A stretch of DNA of 64,000 bases from Oceanospirillum sp047518265. GTDB lineage: Bacteria > Pseudomonadota > Gammaproteobacteria > Pseudomonadales > Halomonadaceae. Shown in pieces: positions 26,238 through 35,457 of this stretch. The position numbers and the translations under genes were made by a program. Below the pieces are notes generated by a model. The model was not told the origin of the DNA, made no database searches, and was given only the letters and a program-made list of their open reading frames with translations. Position 1 is the first letter of the stretch, and the number at the start of each line of letters is the position of its first letter. The stretch spans positions 6,669 to 70,668 of the forward strand of contig JAKZRG010000074.1 in NCBI GenBank assembly GCA_047518265.1, given 5' to 3'.

Positions 26238-27452
26238 ATGCAAATGGCATTTATTCTGGCTGCCAATCAGGTAGTGAGCCATGGTTTTGGCCTTTTTCTA
26301 TTTTCGGCCCTGTTTCCGTTGATGCGCGAACCTTTGGGGTTAAGCCATTGGTATCTAACGACGGCGGGAATTGCCACTCAGGTGGCTTATTTGACGGGGG
26401 CACTGAGTGTTGGCTTTTTGAGTCGTAAGATCTCTGCTGAGAAGTTGGTTTTAGCAACAGGCGCTGGAGCTATTTTGTTATTACTGTCGTTATTTTTCCT
26501 ATCCGATCCTTATCAGATGATTGTGGTTTTGTTTTGTCTGGTATTTAGTGCGGCGGTCAGCTGGAGCGCTATTGTTGGCTTGATCAGCCGTTTTGCCAGT
26601 CGGGATAGTGCGGCGACCTGTCTTTCTGTAGCGAGCAGTGGCACAGCTTGGGGTTATGGTATTAATGGTTTGATTCTATTGTTGTGGGTGCCGGTATTTG
26701 GTTGGCAGTCGGTTTGGTGGTTGGTTGCGACAGTGGCTTGTGTGGTGTGGTTAGTGACCCTGGTTATGGTACGAGGACTGTCCCGTATTGAGCCGTCTCG
26801 CAATGAACTGACGGAATCGGATCTGGCGTCCTTGTCTATGCGACAGTTGTTAAGAGCCTGCGTGACAGAGGAGCGAGCTTTCTTTAGTTGTCTTATTTAT
26901 TTCCTGATAGGGCTGGTTTGTATCTCCTTTACCAGCTGGTTGAATACCTATCTGGATGAACTGGGATCTGTGGAATCTCTGGCGGGAACAACCTGGTCGG
27001 TTATCGGTGCTAGTGGTATGGCATGTGGGCTTTTAGTCGGACGATTAGCGGATAAAAAGGGCCATGATGTGGCCATGTTGTTAATGGCTGCGGGATTTGC
27101 CATTGGTCTTACTGCGTTTAGCTTTGATCCAGTACGTTATGCTTTTTTAGCTGGCGTGGGTTATGGCTTACTCTATTTTCCTGCTTGGGGGGTGGTTTCC
27201 TCCTGGCTCGCGGTGCGCTATTCACCTATAGCGACCATGCAGCTCAGTGGTATCGGTATGGTGGCCTCTGCCATAGGGGGGAGTCTGGGAAATGTGATTG
27301 CCGGGCAGATACTGAGCGATACAGGGTCATTAGCATTGTTGTATAGCCTTCTGGCTGTTGCCAGTGGGGTACTGGTGTTGATTACTGTTTGGATCTATTG
27401 GCTGGGAAGAAAAGCTATAGCAGGCCATGAGGAAATACAGAGCATTGCTTAA
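26238..27452 (+). CDS. MFS transporter
   Basis: A 404-residue major facilitator with 12 predicted transmembrane helices. The segment between helices 2 and 3 ('VGFLSRKISAEKL') and the corresponding C-terminal one ('LLVGRLADKKGHDVAM') carry the family's basic loop pattern. It resembles the YbfB/'MFS_1-like' group whose members are of unknown substrate. I chose ATG 26238, with GGGAA seven bases upstream, over an upstream in-frame GTG at 26214. The divergent LysR is its probable regulator. Confidence 0.87.
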   Translation: MQMAFILAANQVVSHGFGLFLFSALFPLMREPLGLSHWYLTTAGIATQVAYLTGALSVGFLSRKISAEKLVLATGAGAILLLLSLFFLSDPYQMIVVLFCLVFSAAVSWSAIVGLISRFASRDSAATCLSVASSGTAWGYGINGLILLLWVPVFGWQSVWWLVATVACVVWLVTLVMVRGLSRIEPSRNELTESDLASLSMRQLLRACVTEERAFFSCLIYFLIGLVCISFTSWLNTYLDELGSVESLAGTTWSVIGASGMACGLLVGRLADKKGHDVAMLLMAAGFAIGLTAFSFDPVRYAFLAGVGYGLLYFPAWGVVSSWLAVRYSPIATMQLSGIGMVASAIGGSLGNVIAGQILSDTGSLALLYSLLAVASGVLVLITVWIYWLGRKAIAGHEEIQSIA

Positions 27453-27564
27453 CGCTTAATCCTTGTTTTTCAAAGCCCAGAGCGATGAACAATATGAACA
27501 GAATAGCCTTTTTGTGCGTTTTATTTTTATTTCTTGGTAAGCCGTATAGCGTTGTCGATTAATA

Positions 27565-27666
27565 ATACCAATCCCGATAATTCCTTATAGAAGAAAGAAG
27601 GAAAACCCGAATCACTCTAGGTGTATTTGGAGGTTGTTATCACTAACAACTTATCGGGAATGGTAT
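27565..27666. repeat. MITE-like family 2, complete copy
   Basis: About 102 bp. Left end ATACCAATCCCGATAATTCC; right end TTATCGGGAATGGTAT is its imperfect inverted complement. A second copy at 39284-39387 is about 85 % identical by eye across its length. It has no coding capacity and ends 30 bases before the chemoreceptor start, so part of that promoter may lie within it. Confidence 0.75.
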
Positions 27667-27695
27667 AAATATAAAAGTATATGAGGGGCGTTCTG

Positions 27696-29429
27696 ATGAT
27701 TAGTGGATTACGTAATATTAAGGTCACTACACGTATTATGTCCTTGGCCTGCTTTTTAGTGGCAGTGATGGCTTTTTCTCTGGTTTTTCTATTGATTGAG
27801 CTGGAGTTGATTGATCGTGGCAGTACATTACAGCAGGCCAAAGTTGCAGAGCAGAATCAATGGATACAGCAAGAAGCTGAATCTATTGATGCTCAGGCCC
27901 ATACTCAAGCGTTATTGCATCAGGTGCAGAAAATACAACAATCCTATTCTGATATGTTGTTCTGGTACTTTGATGGCAGTGTGACTCAATATTACGGTTC
28001 TCTGAATAATGCTACCGCTGCCGCAGAGCAGTTAGAGCAGCAGCTCACTAAACTCAGTATGGATTCTGAAGCCTCCCAAAAGGTTCCCGCTATGCTGAAA
28101 AACCTTGCCGATTATCGGTCTTTAATGGACGGCGCCATTCAATATTATATGCAGGGGCGGGATAATCTTGCAGGCTCAGAAATCAGTGATGCTCATTTGG
28201 TTGTTCAGGATATGAATGATCAACTATTGCAGCTGACGGCTCTTTTCCAAAAGAGACTAAAGGAGGCTAATCTTAATGTTGAGAACGCACTAGATCACAC
28301 GCTGGAAGCGAGTGTTAGTGTGGCGGATTACAGTCAAAAAGCCAGTGAACGCATAAAAGATATTGAGCAGAGAACACTGATTATACTCTTGTTTAGTATT
28401 CCTCTCGCGATTCTGGTGGCTGTCAGCATCATCCTGTCTATTACCCGTCCCTTAAAACGTTTAGAAGAACAATTGATTTCGATTGAAAGTCATAGCGATC
28501 TGACTCAGCACCTGTCTATTGAAGGGAAAGATGAGATTAGCGCTATGTCATTGGCGATACGTAATCTATTAGCTAAATTTTGCTCAACCCTTAGTGATAT
28601 GGATGATATGGCGGCTCAGTTGAAAAGTACGGCCAATAACGGTTTAGTGGCCAGCGAGAAAACCCATCAGCAGAGTAGTGAGCAGCAAACCAAAAGTGCA
28701 GGTATCGCTTCTACTGCTACTGAACTGGGAGCCAGTGCTGAAGATATTTTACGCACGACAGGTCAAGGTTTAAATTTGGTTGAGGCTGTCGCCAGTGCTG
28801 CAAAAAATGGCCAGCAAGATGTTAGGGATACGGCGCATACCATCGGTCAGTTAGCGGAGCAATTTGATCAGGTTGAAAACAGTGTAAAGGATCTGGTGAG
28901 TCATAGTTCATCGATTGGCAGTGTATTGGCTGTGATTCGAGATATTGCTGAACAAACTAACTTATTGGCGCTTAATGCGGCTATTGAAGCGGCGAGAGCA
29001 GGTGATCAGGGGAGAGGATTTGCTGTTGTGGCTGATGAGGTACGTACATTAGCTCAACGCACCGGGCAATCCACCAATGAGATTCAGGATATGGTTGAGA
29101 AACTACAGGGACAATCCCGACTAGCGATTCGTTCATTGGAGAATAATCGCCATCAAGTGGATGCTGGTGTTCAGCTGTCGAAACAAGCAGAAACGTCTCT
29201 TAATGCCATTATTCAAGAAATGCAGGCGTTGTCTGAAATTAACCAATCCATAGCGGCTATTAGTGGTGAACAACAGCAGGCGGTTTTAACGGTTGATAAA
29301 GGAGTACAAGATATCCGTCAATTGGCTGAACAGGTTGAAAGCCATGCCTCTGATTCCTGCGGTGTAAACCAAAGCTTGGATCAAATGGCTGAGCAGTTAC
29401 AATGCCAGATACAAGTTTTTAAACACTAA
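27696..29429 (+). CDS. Methyl-accepting chemotaxis protein
   Basis: A 577-residue chemoreceptor. A transmembrane helix at about residues 12-35 and another at about 230-255 enclose a helical periplasmic domain of about 190 residues (4HB_MCP-like). A HAMP domain follows ('ITRPLKRLEEQLISIES'), then the signalling domain with the highly conserved hairpin tip 'IAEQTNLLALNAAIEAARAG' and 'GRGFAVVADEVRTLAQRT'. It should form arrays with CheA/CheW at the cell pole and sense an unidentified ligand. ATG at 27696 has GAGGGG upstream; an in-frame start 15 bases earlier is less likely. Confidence 0.95.
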   Translation: MISGLRNIKVTTRIMSLACFLVAVMAFSLVFLLIELELIDRGSTLQQAKVAEQNQWIQQEAESIDAQAHTQALLHQVQKIQQSYSDMLFWYFDGSVTQYYGSLNNATAAAEQLEQQLTKLSMDSEASQKVPAMLKNLADYRSLMDGAIQYYMQGRDNLAGSEISDAHLVVQDMNDQLLQLTALFQKRLKEANLNVENALDHTLEASVSVADYSQKASERIKDIEQRTLIILLFSIPLAILVAVSIILSITRPLKRLEEQLISIESHSDLTQHLSIEGKDEISAMSLAIRNLLAKFCSTLSDMDDMAAQLKSTANNGLVASEKTHQQSSEQQTKSAGIASTATELGASAEDILRTTGQGLNLVEAVASAAKNGQQDVRDTAHTIGQLAEQFDQVENSVKDLVSHSSSIGSVLAVIRDIAEQTNLLALNAAIEAARAGDQGRGFAVVADEVRTLAQRTGQSTNEIQDMVEKLQGQSRLAIRSLENNRHQVDAGVQLSKQAETSLNAIIQEMQALSEINQSIAAISGEQQQAVLTVDKGVQDIRQLAEQVESHASDSCGVNQSLDQMAEQLQCQIQVFKH

Positions 29430-29483
29430 AAGTGGATGGAGATAAGGCGTGTATTGTGTGGGTGGTATGAAGGATAGGAAACA

Positions 29484-29514
29484 CTACCGATAGTCATTTT
29501 CAGACTATCGGTAG
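29484..29514. terminator. Bidirectional hairpin between the chemoreceptor and the nap operon
   Basis: A 12-bp perfect stem (CTACCGATAGTC / GACTATCGGTAG) with a 7-base loop lies between two convergent units. It has no T-run on the plus strand. Confidence 0.7.
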
Positions 29515-29525
29515 AGAGGCTTCTG

Positions 29526-29663
29526 TTAGTTCAGGTTTTTATCCTTGCCTAAGGACAGTAACCATACGGATACAGCAGCCACACCGGCAAAACCGGCTAG
29601 GATAATCACTGGCATAGTGCCATACCCCAGAACGTGCCAGAAGATCGATTCTAATGCACTCAT
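29526..29663 (-). CDS. TIGR02808-type small membrane protein of the nap operon
   Basis: A 45-residue peptide, 'MSALESIFWHVLGYGTMPVI' at the start, then a transmembrane helix to about residue 37 and a lysine-containing C-terminus 'LLSLGKDKNLN'. It matches the TIGR02808 description, a tiny single-helix protein found beside nap genes in Vibrio and relatives. It starts 13 bases after napC ends, so it is the last gene of the operon. Function unknown; a NapC or NapE-like assembly role is a guess. It is too short to be noticed without looking between napC and the terminator. Confidence 0.8.
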   Translation of the reverse strand: MSALESIFWHVLGYGTMPVIILAGFAGVAAVSVWLLSLGKDKNLN

Positions 29664-29675
29664 ATTATCTCTCCC

Positions 29676-30248
29676 TTACCAGCCTTCAACGCCAGACATA
29701 TTCGGCAGTTTATGGGCAATGCCTTTGTGGCAGTCGATACAGGTTTTCTCACCAGAAGCCAAGGCAGTTGAGTGTTGTTTCACACTACGTGGGCCCTGTT
29801 CTGAGAAATCCATATATTCAAACTCGTGACAGTTACGACACTCCTGAGAATCATTGCCTTTCATACGATGCCACTCACGATTTGCAAGATAGCCCCGTCG
29901 TTCCTGGAATTTCTCTTTGGTATCGATTGTTCCCATAATATGGGCCACAAGCTCTTTTGAAGCCTGTACCTTACGGATAATCTTATCGGTCCAATTATGA
30001 GGAACGTGACAAGAAGAACAGATTGCCCGTACACCGGATCGGTTGGAGTAGTGAACCGTTTCCTGGATCTCTTCTACAATCGGTGCATGGCAGCCAGAAC
30101 AGAACTCTTCACTGTTAGTGGCCTCCATTCCAGTGTTAAATGCACCCCAAAATAGCAAGCCGCCCAGAAAACCCATAAACAAAACCACACCAACGGCAGC
30201 TTTGCTTGGACTTTTCAGTCGATGCCAAAACGTTTTTAATAAATTCAT
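29676..30248 (-). CDS. napC: Tetraheme c-type cytochrome NapC
   Basis: A 190-residue NapC/NirT-family membrane quinol dehydrogenase. One N-terminal transmembrane helix (about residues 18-38) anchors a periplasmic domain with four CxxCH heme sites: CSGCH, CSSCH, CRNCH and CIDCH. It oxidises menaquinol or ubiquinol and passes electrons to NapB/NapA. It lies 39 bases downstream of napB in the same operon. Length and heme number are standard for NapC. Confidence 0.96.
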   Translation of the reverse strand: MNLLKTFWHRLKSPSKAAVGVVLFMGFLGGLLFWGAFNTGMEATNSEEFCSGCHAPIVEEIQETVHYSNRSGVRAICSSCHVPHNWTDKIIRKVQASKELVAHIMGTIDTKEKFQERRGYLANREWHRMKGNDSQECRNCHEFEYMDFSEQGPRSVKQHSTALASGEKTCIDCHKGIAHKLPNMSGVEGW

Positions 30249-30287
30249 AAATCGCCCCTTAGTTGATACTTACGCTACCAACAAGGG

Positions 30288-30764
30288 TTAGCGTAAGGAA
30301 TCCACCCGTTGGAAGTCATTGCCAATCAAAGGCTTAGCATCAGCTTGAGGTACATGACATTGCATACAGAAATAGCGACGAGGCGACATATCTGACAGAA
30401 CCTGATCATCACGATTCATGTAGTGAGTCACACTGATTTTAGTGGCACCCATCTCTTTAGCATTTTTCCAGCTGTGGCACGACAGGCACTTATTCGAGTT
30501 CAGCGATACGTTGTAACCTCGAACAGAGTGAGGGATCAGCGGTGGCTGATAAACGTAGTCACTTTCCAGTGTCGTATGGTCACGAGGATAGCGTTTAAAG
30601 TTATCCGCTGGGCGAGTCGCCTCTAGTGGTGTAGCACCACGTAGAGAGTTAACGCCACCTGTTCCACCTGGGTTATCAAGAGCTGAATCTTCAGCATTGA
30701 CAGGAACAACAAAGCTGACCAGTAAAATACCAACTGACATCAGCGCAATGAGGAATTTTTTCAT
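30288..30764 (-). CDS. napB: Periplasmic nitrate reductase diheme subunit NapB
   Basis: A 158-residue periplasmic cytochrome. A signal peptide (residues 1-24, ending 'VNAE') is followed by two heme sites, CLSCH and CMQCH, and the conserved 'RGYNVSLNSNKCLSCH' and 'PRRYFCMQCHVPQ' contexts. It delivers electrons from NapC to NapA. It lies between napA and napC, with about 63 bases to napA. Confidence 0.96.
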   Translation of the reverse strand: MKKFLIALMSVGILLVSFVVPVNAEDSALDNPGGTGGVNSLRGATPLEATRPADNFKRYPRDHTTLESDYVYQPPLIPHSVRGYNVSLNSNKCLSCHSWKNAKEMGATKISVTHYMNRDDQVLSDMSPRRYFCMQCHVPQADAKPLIGNDFQRVDSLR

Positions 30765-30827
30765 TCTAAATTCTCCGCCATGAGGCTTTTTTGTTTAACC
30801 ATCTTATGGTGATGCAACGTGTTACGT

Positions 30828-33317
30828 TTAAGCCACTTTTGTGATCTTGACTGGACACTTCTTAAAGTCAGTCTGTTTCGACAGTGGATCAGTCGCATCT
30901 AAAATAAGTTTGTTAATCAAAATGCGTGCATCAAAGAAAGGTACAAAAACCAATCCTTGAGGTGGACGGTTACGACCACGGGTTTCAACCCGAACACGTA
31001 CTTCGCCACGTTTGTTAGCGATCAGTACCTCATCGCCACGACGCAAGCCACGTTTCTTCGCATCTGCAGGGTGGATATAACACAGGGCATCCGGTACGGC
31101 TTTATACAGTTCAGGGACACGACGCGTCATAGTGCCAGTGTGCCAGTGCTCCAGTACACGACCGGTACATAGCCACATATCGTATTCGCTATCCGGCACT
31201 TCAGGCGGTGCTTCATAAGGCGCGGAGATAATCAGAGCCTTACCGTCTGGCTTACCATAAAACTCGAAGTCCTTACCCGGTTTAACATAAGGGTCAGAAC
31301 CTTCTTTAAAGCGCCATAGGGTTTCTTTACCATCAATCACAGGCCAGCGTAGGCCGCGTACTTTGTGGTAAGTATCATATGGGGCTAAATCATGGCCATG
31401 GTCACGACCAAAGGCTGCGTATTCTTCAAATAAGCCTTTCTGTACGTAGTAGCCAAAGTGATTGGCATCATCGTTCAGTTCTTTCGACTCAGATAGCGGG
31501 TACTCATCAACCTTGCCATTCTTGAATAGCAGGTCATACATGGTTTTGCCACGGTATTCTGGTGCTTTAGCCAGTAGGTCTTCGCCCCAGATCTCTTCCA
31601 TAGAGAAGCGCTTGGAGAATTCCATGATCTGCCAAAGATCAGACTTAGAGTCACCGACGGTTTCAACCTGTTGATACCAAGCTTGGGTACGACGCTCCGC
31701 ATTACCGTAAGCACCTTCTTTTTCTACCCACATGGCGGTTGGTAGAATCAGATCTGCTGCTTGAGCCGTGGCGGTTGGGTACGGATCTGAACAAACAATA
31801 AAGTTGTCAGGATTACGGTATCCCGGCATACGTTCATCGTTAATATTTGGGCCCGCTTGCAGGTTGTTATTACACATCACCCAGTAAGCGTTCATCTTAC
31901 CGTCTTTCAGCATACGGTCTTGCAGTACGGCGTGATAACCCGGCTTAGGTGGGATAGTGCCTTCTGGTAGTTTCCAGATTTTTTCTGCTAGCGCACGGTG
32001 CTTAGGATTTTTAACCACCATATCTGCTGGCAGACGGTGAGCAAATGTACCCACTTCACGAGCAGTACCACAAGCCGATGGTTGACCTGTCAGGGAGAAC
32101 GGGCTGTTGCCCGGAGTGGCGATCTTACCGGTCAGCAGGTGAATGTTATACACCAAGCTGTTCATCCAAACACCACGAGTATGCTGATTCATACCCATGG
32201 TCCAAAGTGACATCACCTTGATCTTAGGATCAGCATACTGTTTTGCCAGTTGGATCAGTTTGTCTTCTGGTACACCTGAAATTTCAGACGCTTTTTTCGC
32301 AGTGTAAGGGGCGACAGACGCTTTATACTCTTCAAAAGAGATAGAAGACATCTTACCTGAGTTAGGGTTTTCTGCTTTCTGTTGCAGTGGATCGGTATCG
32401 CGCAGACCGTAACCAATATCAGTGGCAGTCTGTTTGAAATGGGTATGTTTGTTAACAAAGTCCCAATTAATCGCATCGTTCTGGATAATATAGTTGGCAA
32501 TAAAGTTCGCAATAGCCAGATCTGACTGAGGCTCAAAAATATAACCTTGGTCTGCTAGCTCAAAGGAACGATGGTAATAAGTGGACAGTACGTTCACTTT
32601 TACATGAGGATGACTCAGGCGACGATCCGTGATGCGCGTCCATAATACTGGGTGCATCTCCGCCATATTGGAGCCCCATAGTACAAAGGCATCGGCGTGT
32701 TCGAAGTCATCGTAACAACCCATAGGCTCATCGATGCCGAAGGTACGCATAAAGCCACCTACCGCAGAAGCCATACAATGACGGGCGTTTGGATCGATGT
32801 TATTGGAGCGGAAACCGGCTTTCATCAGTTTAACGGCGGCATAACCTTCCATTACCGTCCACTGACCAGAACCAAACATGCCAATACCGGATGGACCATG
32901 CTGTTTAAGTGCGGCTTTCCATTTTTCGGCCATGACATCAAAAGCGGTATCCCAGGATACAGGGGAAAAATCACCGTCTTTGTGGAATTGACCATCTTTC
33001 ATACGCAGCATTGGCGTGTCAAGACGGTCTTTACCGTACATGATTTTAGAAAGGAAGTAGCCCTTAATACAGTTAAGGCCTTTGTTCACTGGCGCTTCAG
33101 GATCACCTTGTGTTGCGACAACGCGACCTTCTTGTGTACCAACTAATACGGAACAGCCCGTGCCACAAAAACGGCAAGGGGCTTTATCCCATTTAATTTT
33201 TGTTTGCTCTGAACTCGCAATGAGGTTGGTGGCCGAAGCGGGCAAATTGACACCTGCCACAGCTGCTGCTGCGGCAGCTGCATTCGCTTTCACAAACGCA
33301 CGTCTAGTGAGTTTCAT
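30828..33317 (-). CDS. napA: Periplasmic nitrate reductase catalytic subunit NapA
   Basis: An 829-residue molybdoenzyme reducing nitrate to nitrite in the periplasm. A Tat signal ('TRRAFVKANAAAAAAA') precedes the 4Fe-4S ligands in 'CRFCGTGCSVLVGTQEG' and 'GLNCIKG'. The molybdenum-ligating cysteine is in 'NARHCMASAVGGFMRT'. Mo-bis-MGD contacts continue through the C-terminal molydopterin-binding domain. Length equals E. coli NapA (828). It overlaps napD by 4 bases, so export chaperone and enzyme are translationally coupled. Confidence 0.98.
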   Translation of the reverse strand: MKLTRRAFVKANAAAAAAAVAGVNLPASATNLIASSEQTKIKWDKAPCRFCGTGCSVLVGTQEGRVVATQGDPEAPVNKGLNCIKGYFLSKIMYGKDRLDTPMLRMKDGQFHKDGDFSPVSWDTAFDVMAEKWKAALKQHGPSGIGMFGSGQWTVMEGYAAVKLMKAGFRSNNIDPNARHCMASAVGGFMRTFGIDEPMGCYDDFEHADAFVLWGSNMAEMHPVLWTRITDRRLSHPHVKVNVLSTYYHRSFELADQGYIFEPQSDLAIANFIANYIIQNDAINWDFVNKHTHFKQTATDIGYGLRDTDPLQQKAENPNSGKMSSISFEEYKASVAPYTAKKASEISGVPEDKLIQLAKQYADPKIKVMSLWTMGMNQHTRGVWMNSLVYNIHLLTGKIATPGNSPFSLTGQPSACGTAREVGTFAHRLPADMVVKNPKHRALAEKIWKLPEGTIPPKPGYHAVLQDRMLKDGKMNAYWVMCNNNLQAGPNINDERMPGYRNPDNFIVCSDPYPTATAQAADLILPTAMWVEKEGAYGNAERRTQAWYQQVETVGDSKSDLWQIMEFSKRFSMEEIWGEDLLAKAPEYRGKTMYDLLFKNGKVDEYPLSESKELNDDANHFGYYVQKGLFEEYAAFGRDHGHDLAPYDTYHKVRGLRWPVIDGKETLWRFKEGSDPYVKPGKDFEFYGKPDGKALIISAPYEAPPEVPDSEYDMWLCTGRVLEHWHTGTMTRRVPELYKAVPDALCYIHPADAKKRGLRRGDEVLIANKRGEVRVRVETRGRNRPPQGLVFVPFFDARILINKLILDATDPLSKQTDFKKCPVKITKVA

Positions 33318-33646
33318 ACGTTATCCTCAGATTTAGAATGGATTATTTTAATAGGTGTTTCTTTATTATTTTCATTATAGGCGGTATCGAATGACTCCAA
33401 ATCCGTTTCGATCTGGTGATAGATCAATGCAACATTGAGTACATTCGGCAGTAGATTAATCGTGTCTATCGTATCCGTGACAAAACCCTGATTTTCCGTT
33501 TCCAGAACAACAATTATTTTCCCCTCTTCTCCTTCACCGTAAATTTCGGCCCCATCAAGTTGTTCGATTTGGCTTTTAACTTCGGTAAGGTGTGCAGGAG
33601 GAACGTGCACAATTAAACTGGAAATATGGACTTCATTTAGCGCCAT
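33314..33646 (-). CDS. napD: NapD, chaperone for NapA
   Basis: A 110-residue NapD protein. The opening 'VHISSLIVHVPPAHLTEVKS' and ferredoxin-like fold region 'GKIIVVLETENQGFVTDTID' are typical. NapD binds the NapA twin-arginine signal and holds export until the cofactor is inserted. The C-terminal 20 residues are longer than in E. coli NapD (87). It overlaps napF by 14 bases and napA by 4. Confidence 0.92.
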   Translation of the reverse strand: MALNEVHISSLIVHVPPAHLTEVKSQIEQLDGAEIYGEGEEGKIIVVLETENQGFVTDTIDTINLLPNVLNVALIYHQIETDLESFDTAYNENNKETPIKIIHSKSEDNV

Positions 33647-34208
33647 AATGATCTCTTTCTACTTGAATATTTTGATCGTCACTGACTGTGATCGCCGTTG
33701 TTGGGCAAACGGAGACACAGGCACCACAGCCATTACAACTATCAGAATCGATCTGAGGTTGGGCAACTCTGCCAGCACTCAGTTTGAAGCGGATAGCTTG
33801 TACTTCACATGAGTCACCACAGCTGCGGCACTCTACCTTTTTCTCTGCTAGACATTGATCTGATATCTGAGCCTTGATTTCCCAAGGAGACTGATCTTTT
33901 TCCAGAAATAGTTTTTCAGGACAAGATTCAGCGCATTGATAGCAAAAAGTGCACTCATCAATGGAGAAATCAACGGTTGGAAAGCCACCGTCACCAGAGG
34001 TAATAATTTTAGTTTCACAGTCGGACAGACATTGTCCACAGCGGGTGCAGTCGTCGGTAAAAGTGGCGGCAGATCGAAGCCAAGGCAACTGTAGAAGGTT
34101 GTCGCTTTGGTAGTGATTTAATGTGGCGCGTTTAAATAAACGTCGCTTTGCAAGATCTACCATCTCAATCTCAAAACCTATTGCAAATAAATCGTAAGTT
34201 ACAAACAC
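33633..34208 (-). CDS. napF: NapF, ferredoxin-type protein of the nap operon
   Basis: A 191-residue iron-sulfur protein with three cysteine clusters: 'CTRCGQCLSDCETKI', 'CTFCYQCAESCPEKLF' and 'CNGCGACVSVCPTTAI', each a 4Fe-4S site, plus an extra 'CRSCGDSCE' motif. NapF acts in the cytoplasm in maturation of NapA. It is the first gene of napFDABC. The N-terminal 'VDLAKRRLFKRATLNHYQ' is usual. The start could be at the internal M17 ('MVDLAKRRLF', about 34160), as family members normally begin near there. Confidence 0.92.
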   Translation of the reverse strand: MFVTYDLFAIGFEIEMVDLAKRRLFKRATLNHYQSDNLLQLPWLRSAATFTDDCTRCGQCLSDCETKIITSGDGGFPTVDFSIDECTFCYQCAESCPEKLFLEKDQSPWEIKAQISDQCLAEKKVECRSCGDSCEVQAIRFKLSAGRVAQPQIDSDSCNGCGACVSVCPTTAITVSDDQNIQVERDHYGAK

Positions 34209-34601
34209 TTACCGTTATTTAAGCCTACTCCTTATCTATAAATCACGCATGGATTATTAGATGATTTAGTGGTGCCAATGATCAAAATATTGATCGAACT
34301 CAGTTAATTAGTTTCTGTGAATATTAGACTTTCGGATGAATGATATTCATTCTTGATTTAAGAGGCTTTTTTGTTTGAAAAGAGCCTTATATATAGTTGT
34401 AAAACCTCTTTTTCTATGTGGTTATATTGGATACTCCTAGCGATTGATGGCAAAAATAAAAATAGGACTAAAAGAGCGTATTCTTACCTGAATAACCTGC
34501 GACAAACTGCCTCTGTGGTGCTTTGCCGCGCGACACTTTGCCTAATTTCTCCAGTGGTTTCAGAGGGTTAATATCTGTGGCTTGTCAATGGAGGAATAAT
34601 A
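34209..34601. promoter_or_regulatory. Divergent control region between nap and mbn operons
   Basis: A 393-base gap. It holds a near-palindrome GATCAAAATATTGATC (34280-34295), a possible regulator site; it has the order ATCAA...TTGAT, inverse of an FNR box, so I do not call it FNR. No convincing gene lies here. Promoters for both operons must be in it. Confidence 0.4.
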
Positions 34602-35456
34602 ATGAAAAAGCTAATCGCGCTGAGCCTACTGGCCGGAACTACTGCTCTGACCGGCTGTTTGGGTAGCGGCAGTGATAACGACAATAATCAGGATGATACC
34701 GGTACAGGTTCCCAGGATATCAGCATCCAATTTGCTGCTCAGGTGGGGGATCAGCCGTTTTCTTGTGATACCACTTATGCCAACTTAGGCACTCAGGCTT
34801 CTCAAGCTAATTTGACCGATTTCCGTTTATATCTGCACGATGTCAAATTGATTGATAGCGATGGCAATCGTCACGATGTCGCATTAACCAATGATGGTAT
34901 TTGGCAGACAGATCGAGTCGCATTATTGGATTTTGAAACCGGCGATGGCAGTTGTGGTGGCACTGCTGAAACAAATGGTTTGATTAAAGGTTCTGTGGCA
35001 GAGGGCAGTTATACAGGTCTGGAATTCTCCGTGGGAGTGCCACAAGAACTGAACCATCAGGATTCAGCGGCAGCGGCGTCACCACTCAATATCTCTGGCA
35101 TGTTTTGGAGCTGGCAGTCTGGTTATAAACATCTGCGAATTGATGCCTCTGTTGATGATGCCTCTTGGTTCTTCCACCTAGGCAGTACGGACTGTAGCGG
35201 CGATCCAACTCAAGGCGAAGACGTGTCTTGTGCTAACCCAAATCGTCCAACGATTACCTTGACGGGCTTTAATACCGAAGCGAATAAGGTTGTTATTAAT
35301 TATTCTGACCTGATGGCTACCAGTGATCTGTCTACTAGCACGCCTATGCCTCCAGGTTGTATGTCTGGCGCTACAGATCCAGATTGTACGGAAGTGATGA
35401 AAAGTATTGGCTTAAATGGCGGTACTCAGGCGCTGTTTAGTCAGGGCGCACTATAA
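34602..35456 (+). CDS. mbnP: MbnP-family copper-binding protein
   Basis: A 284-residue exported lipoprotein: signal to lipobox 'TALTGCLGSGS' (Cys about 19), an Asp-rich linker, then the MbnP domain ('TDFRLYLHDVKLIDSDGNRH', 'FWSWQSGYKHLRIDA') and the four-cysteine pattern (Cys in 'FSCDTT', 'GSCGGT', 'TDCSGD', 'VSCANP'). MbnP binds copper after the diheme partner MbnH oxidises one of its tryptophans. MbnH lies one base downstream, confirming the pair. GGAGG precedes the ATG. Confidence 0.9.
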   Translation: MKKLIALSLLAGTTALTGCLGSGSDNDNNQDDTGTGSQDISIQFAAQVGDQPFSCDTTYANLGTQASQANLTDFRLYLHDVKLIDSDGNRHDVALTNDGIWQTDRVALLDFETGDGSCGGTAETNGLIKGSVAEGSYTGLEFSVGVPQELNHQDSAAAASPLNISGMFWSWQSGYKHLRIDASVDDASWFFHLGSTDCSGDPTQGEDVSCANPNRPTITLTGFNTEANKVVINYSDLMATSDLSTSTPMPPGCMSGATDPDCTEVMKSIGLNGGTQALFSQGAL

Positions 35457-35457
35457 G

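Noticed and set aside
34280..34295. FNR box upstream of napF
   Set aside because: The palindrome has the order ATCAA...TTGAT rather than TTGAT...ATCAA, so it does not fit the FNR consensus.
34371..34571. 66-codon plus-strand frame upstream of mbnP
   Set aside because: No recognisable domain, lies in the divergent promoter region, and composition looks non-coding.
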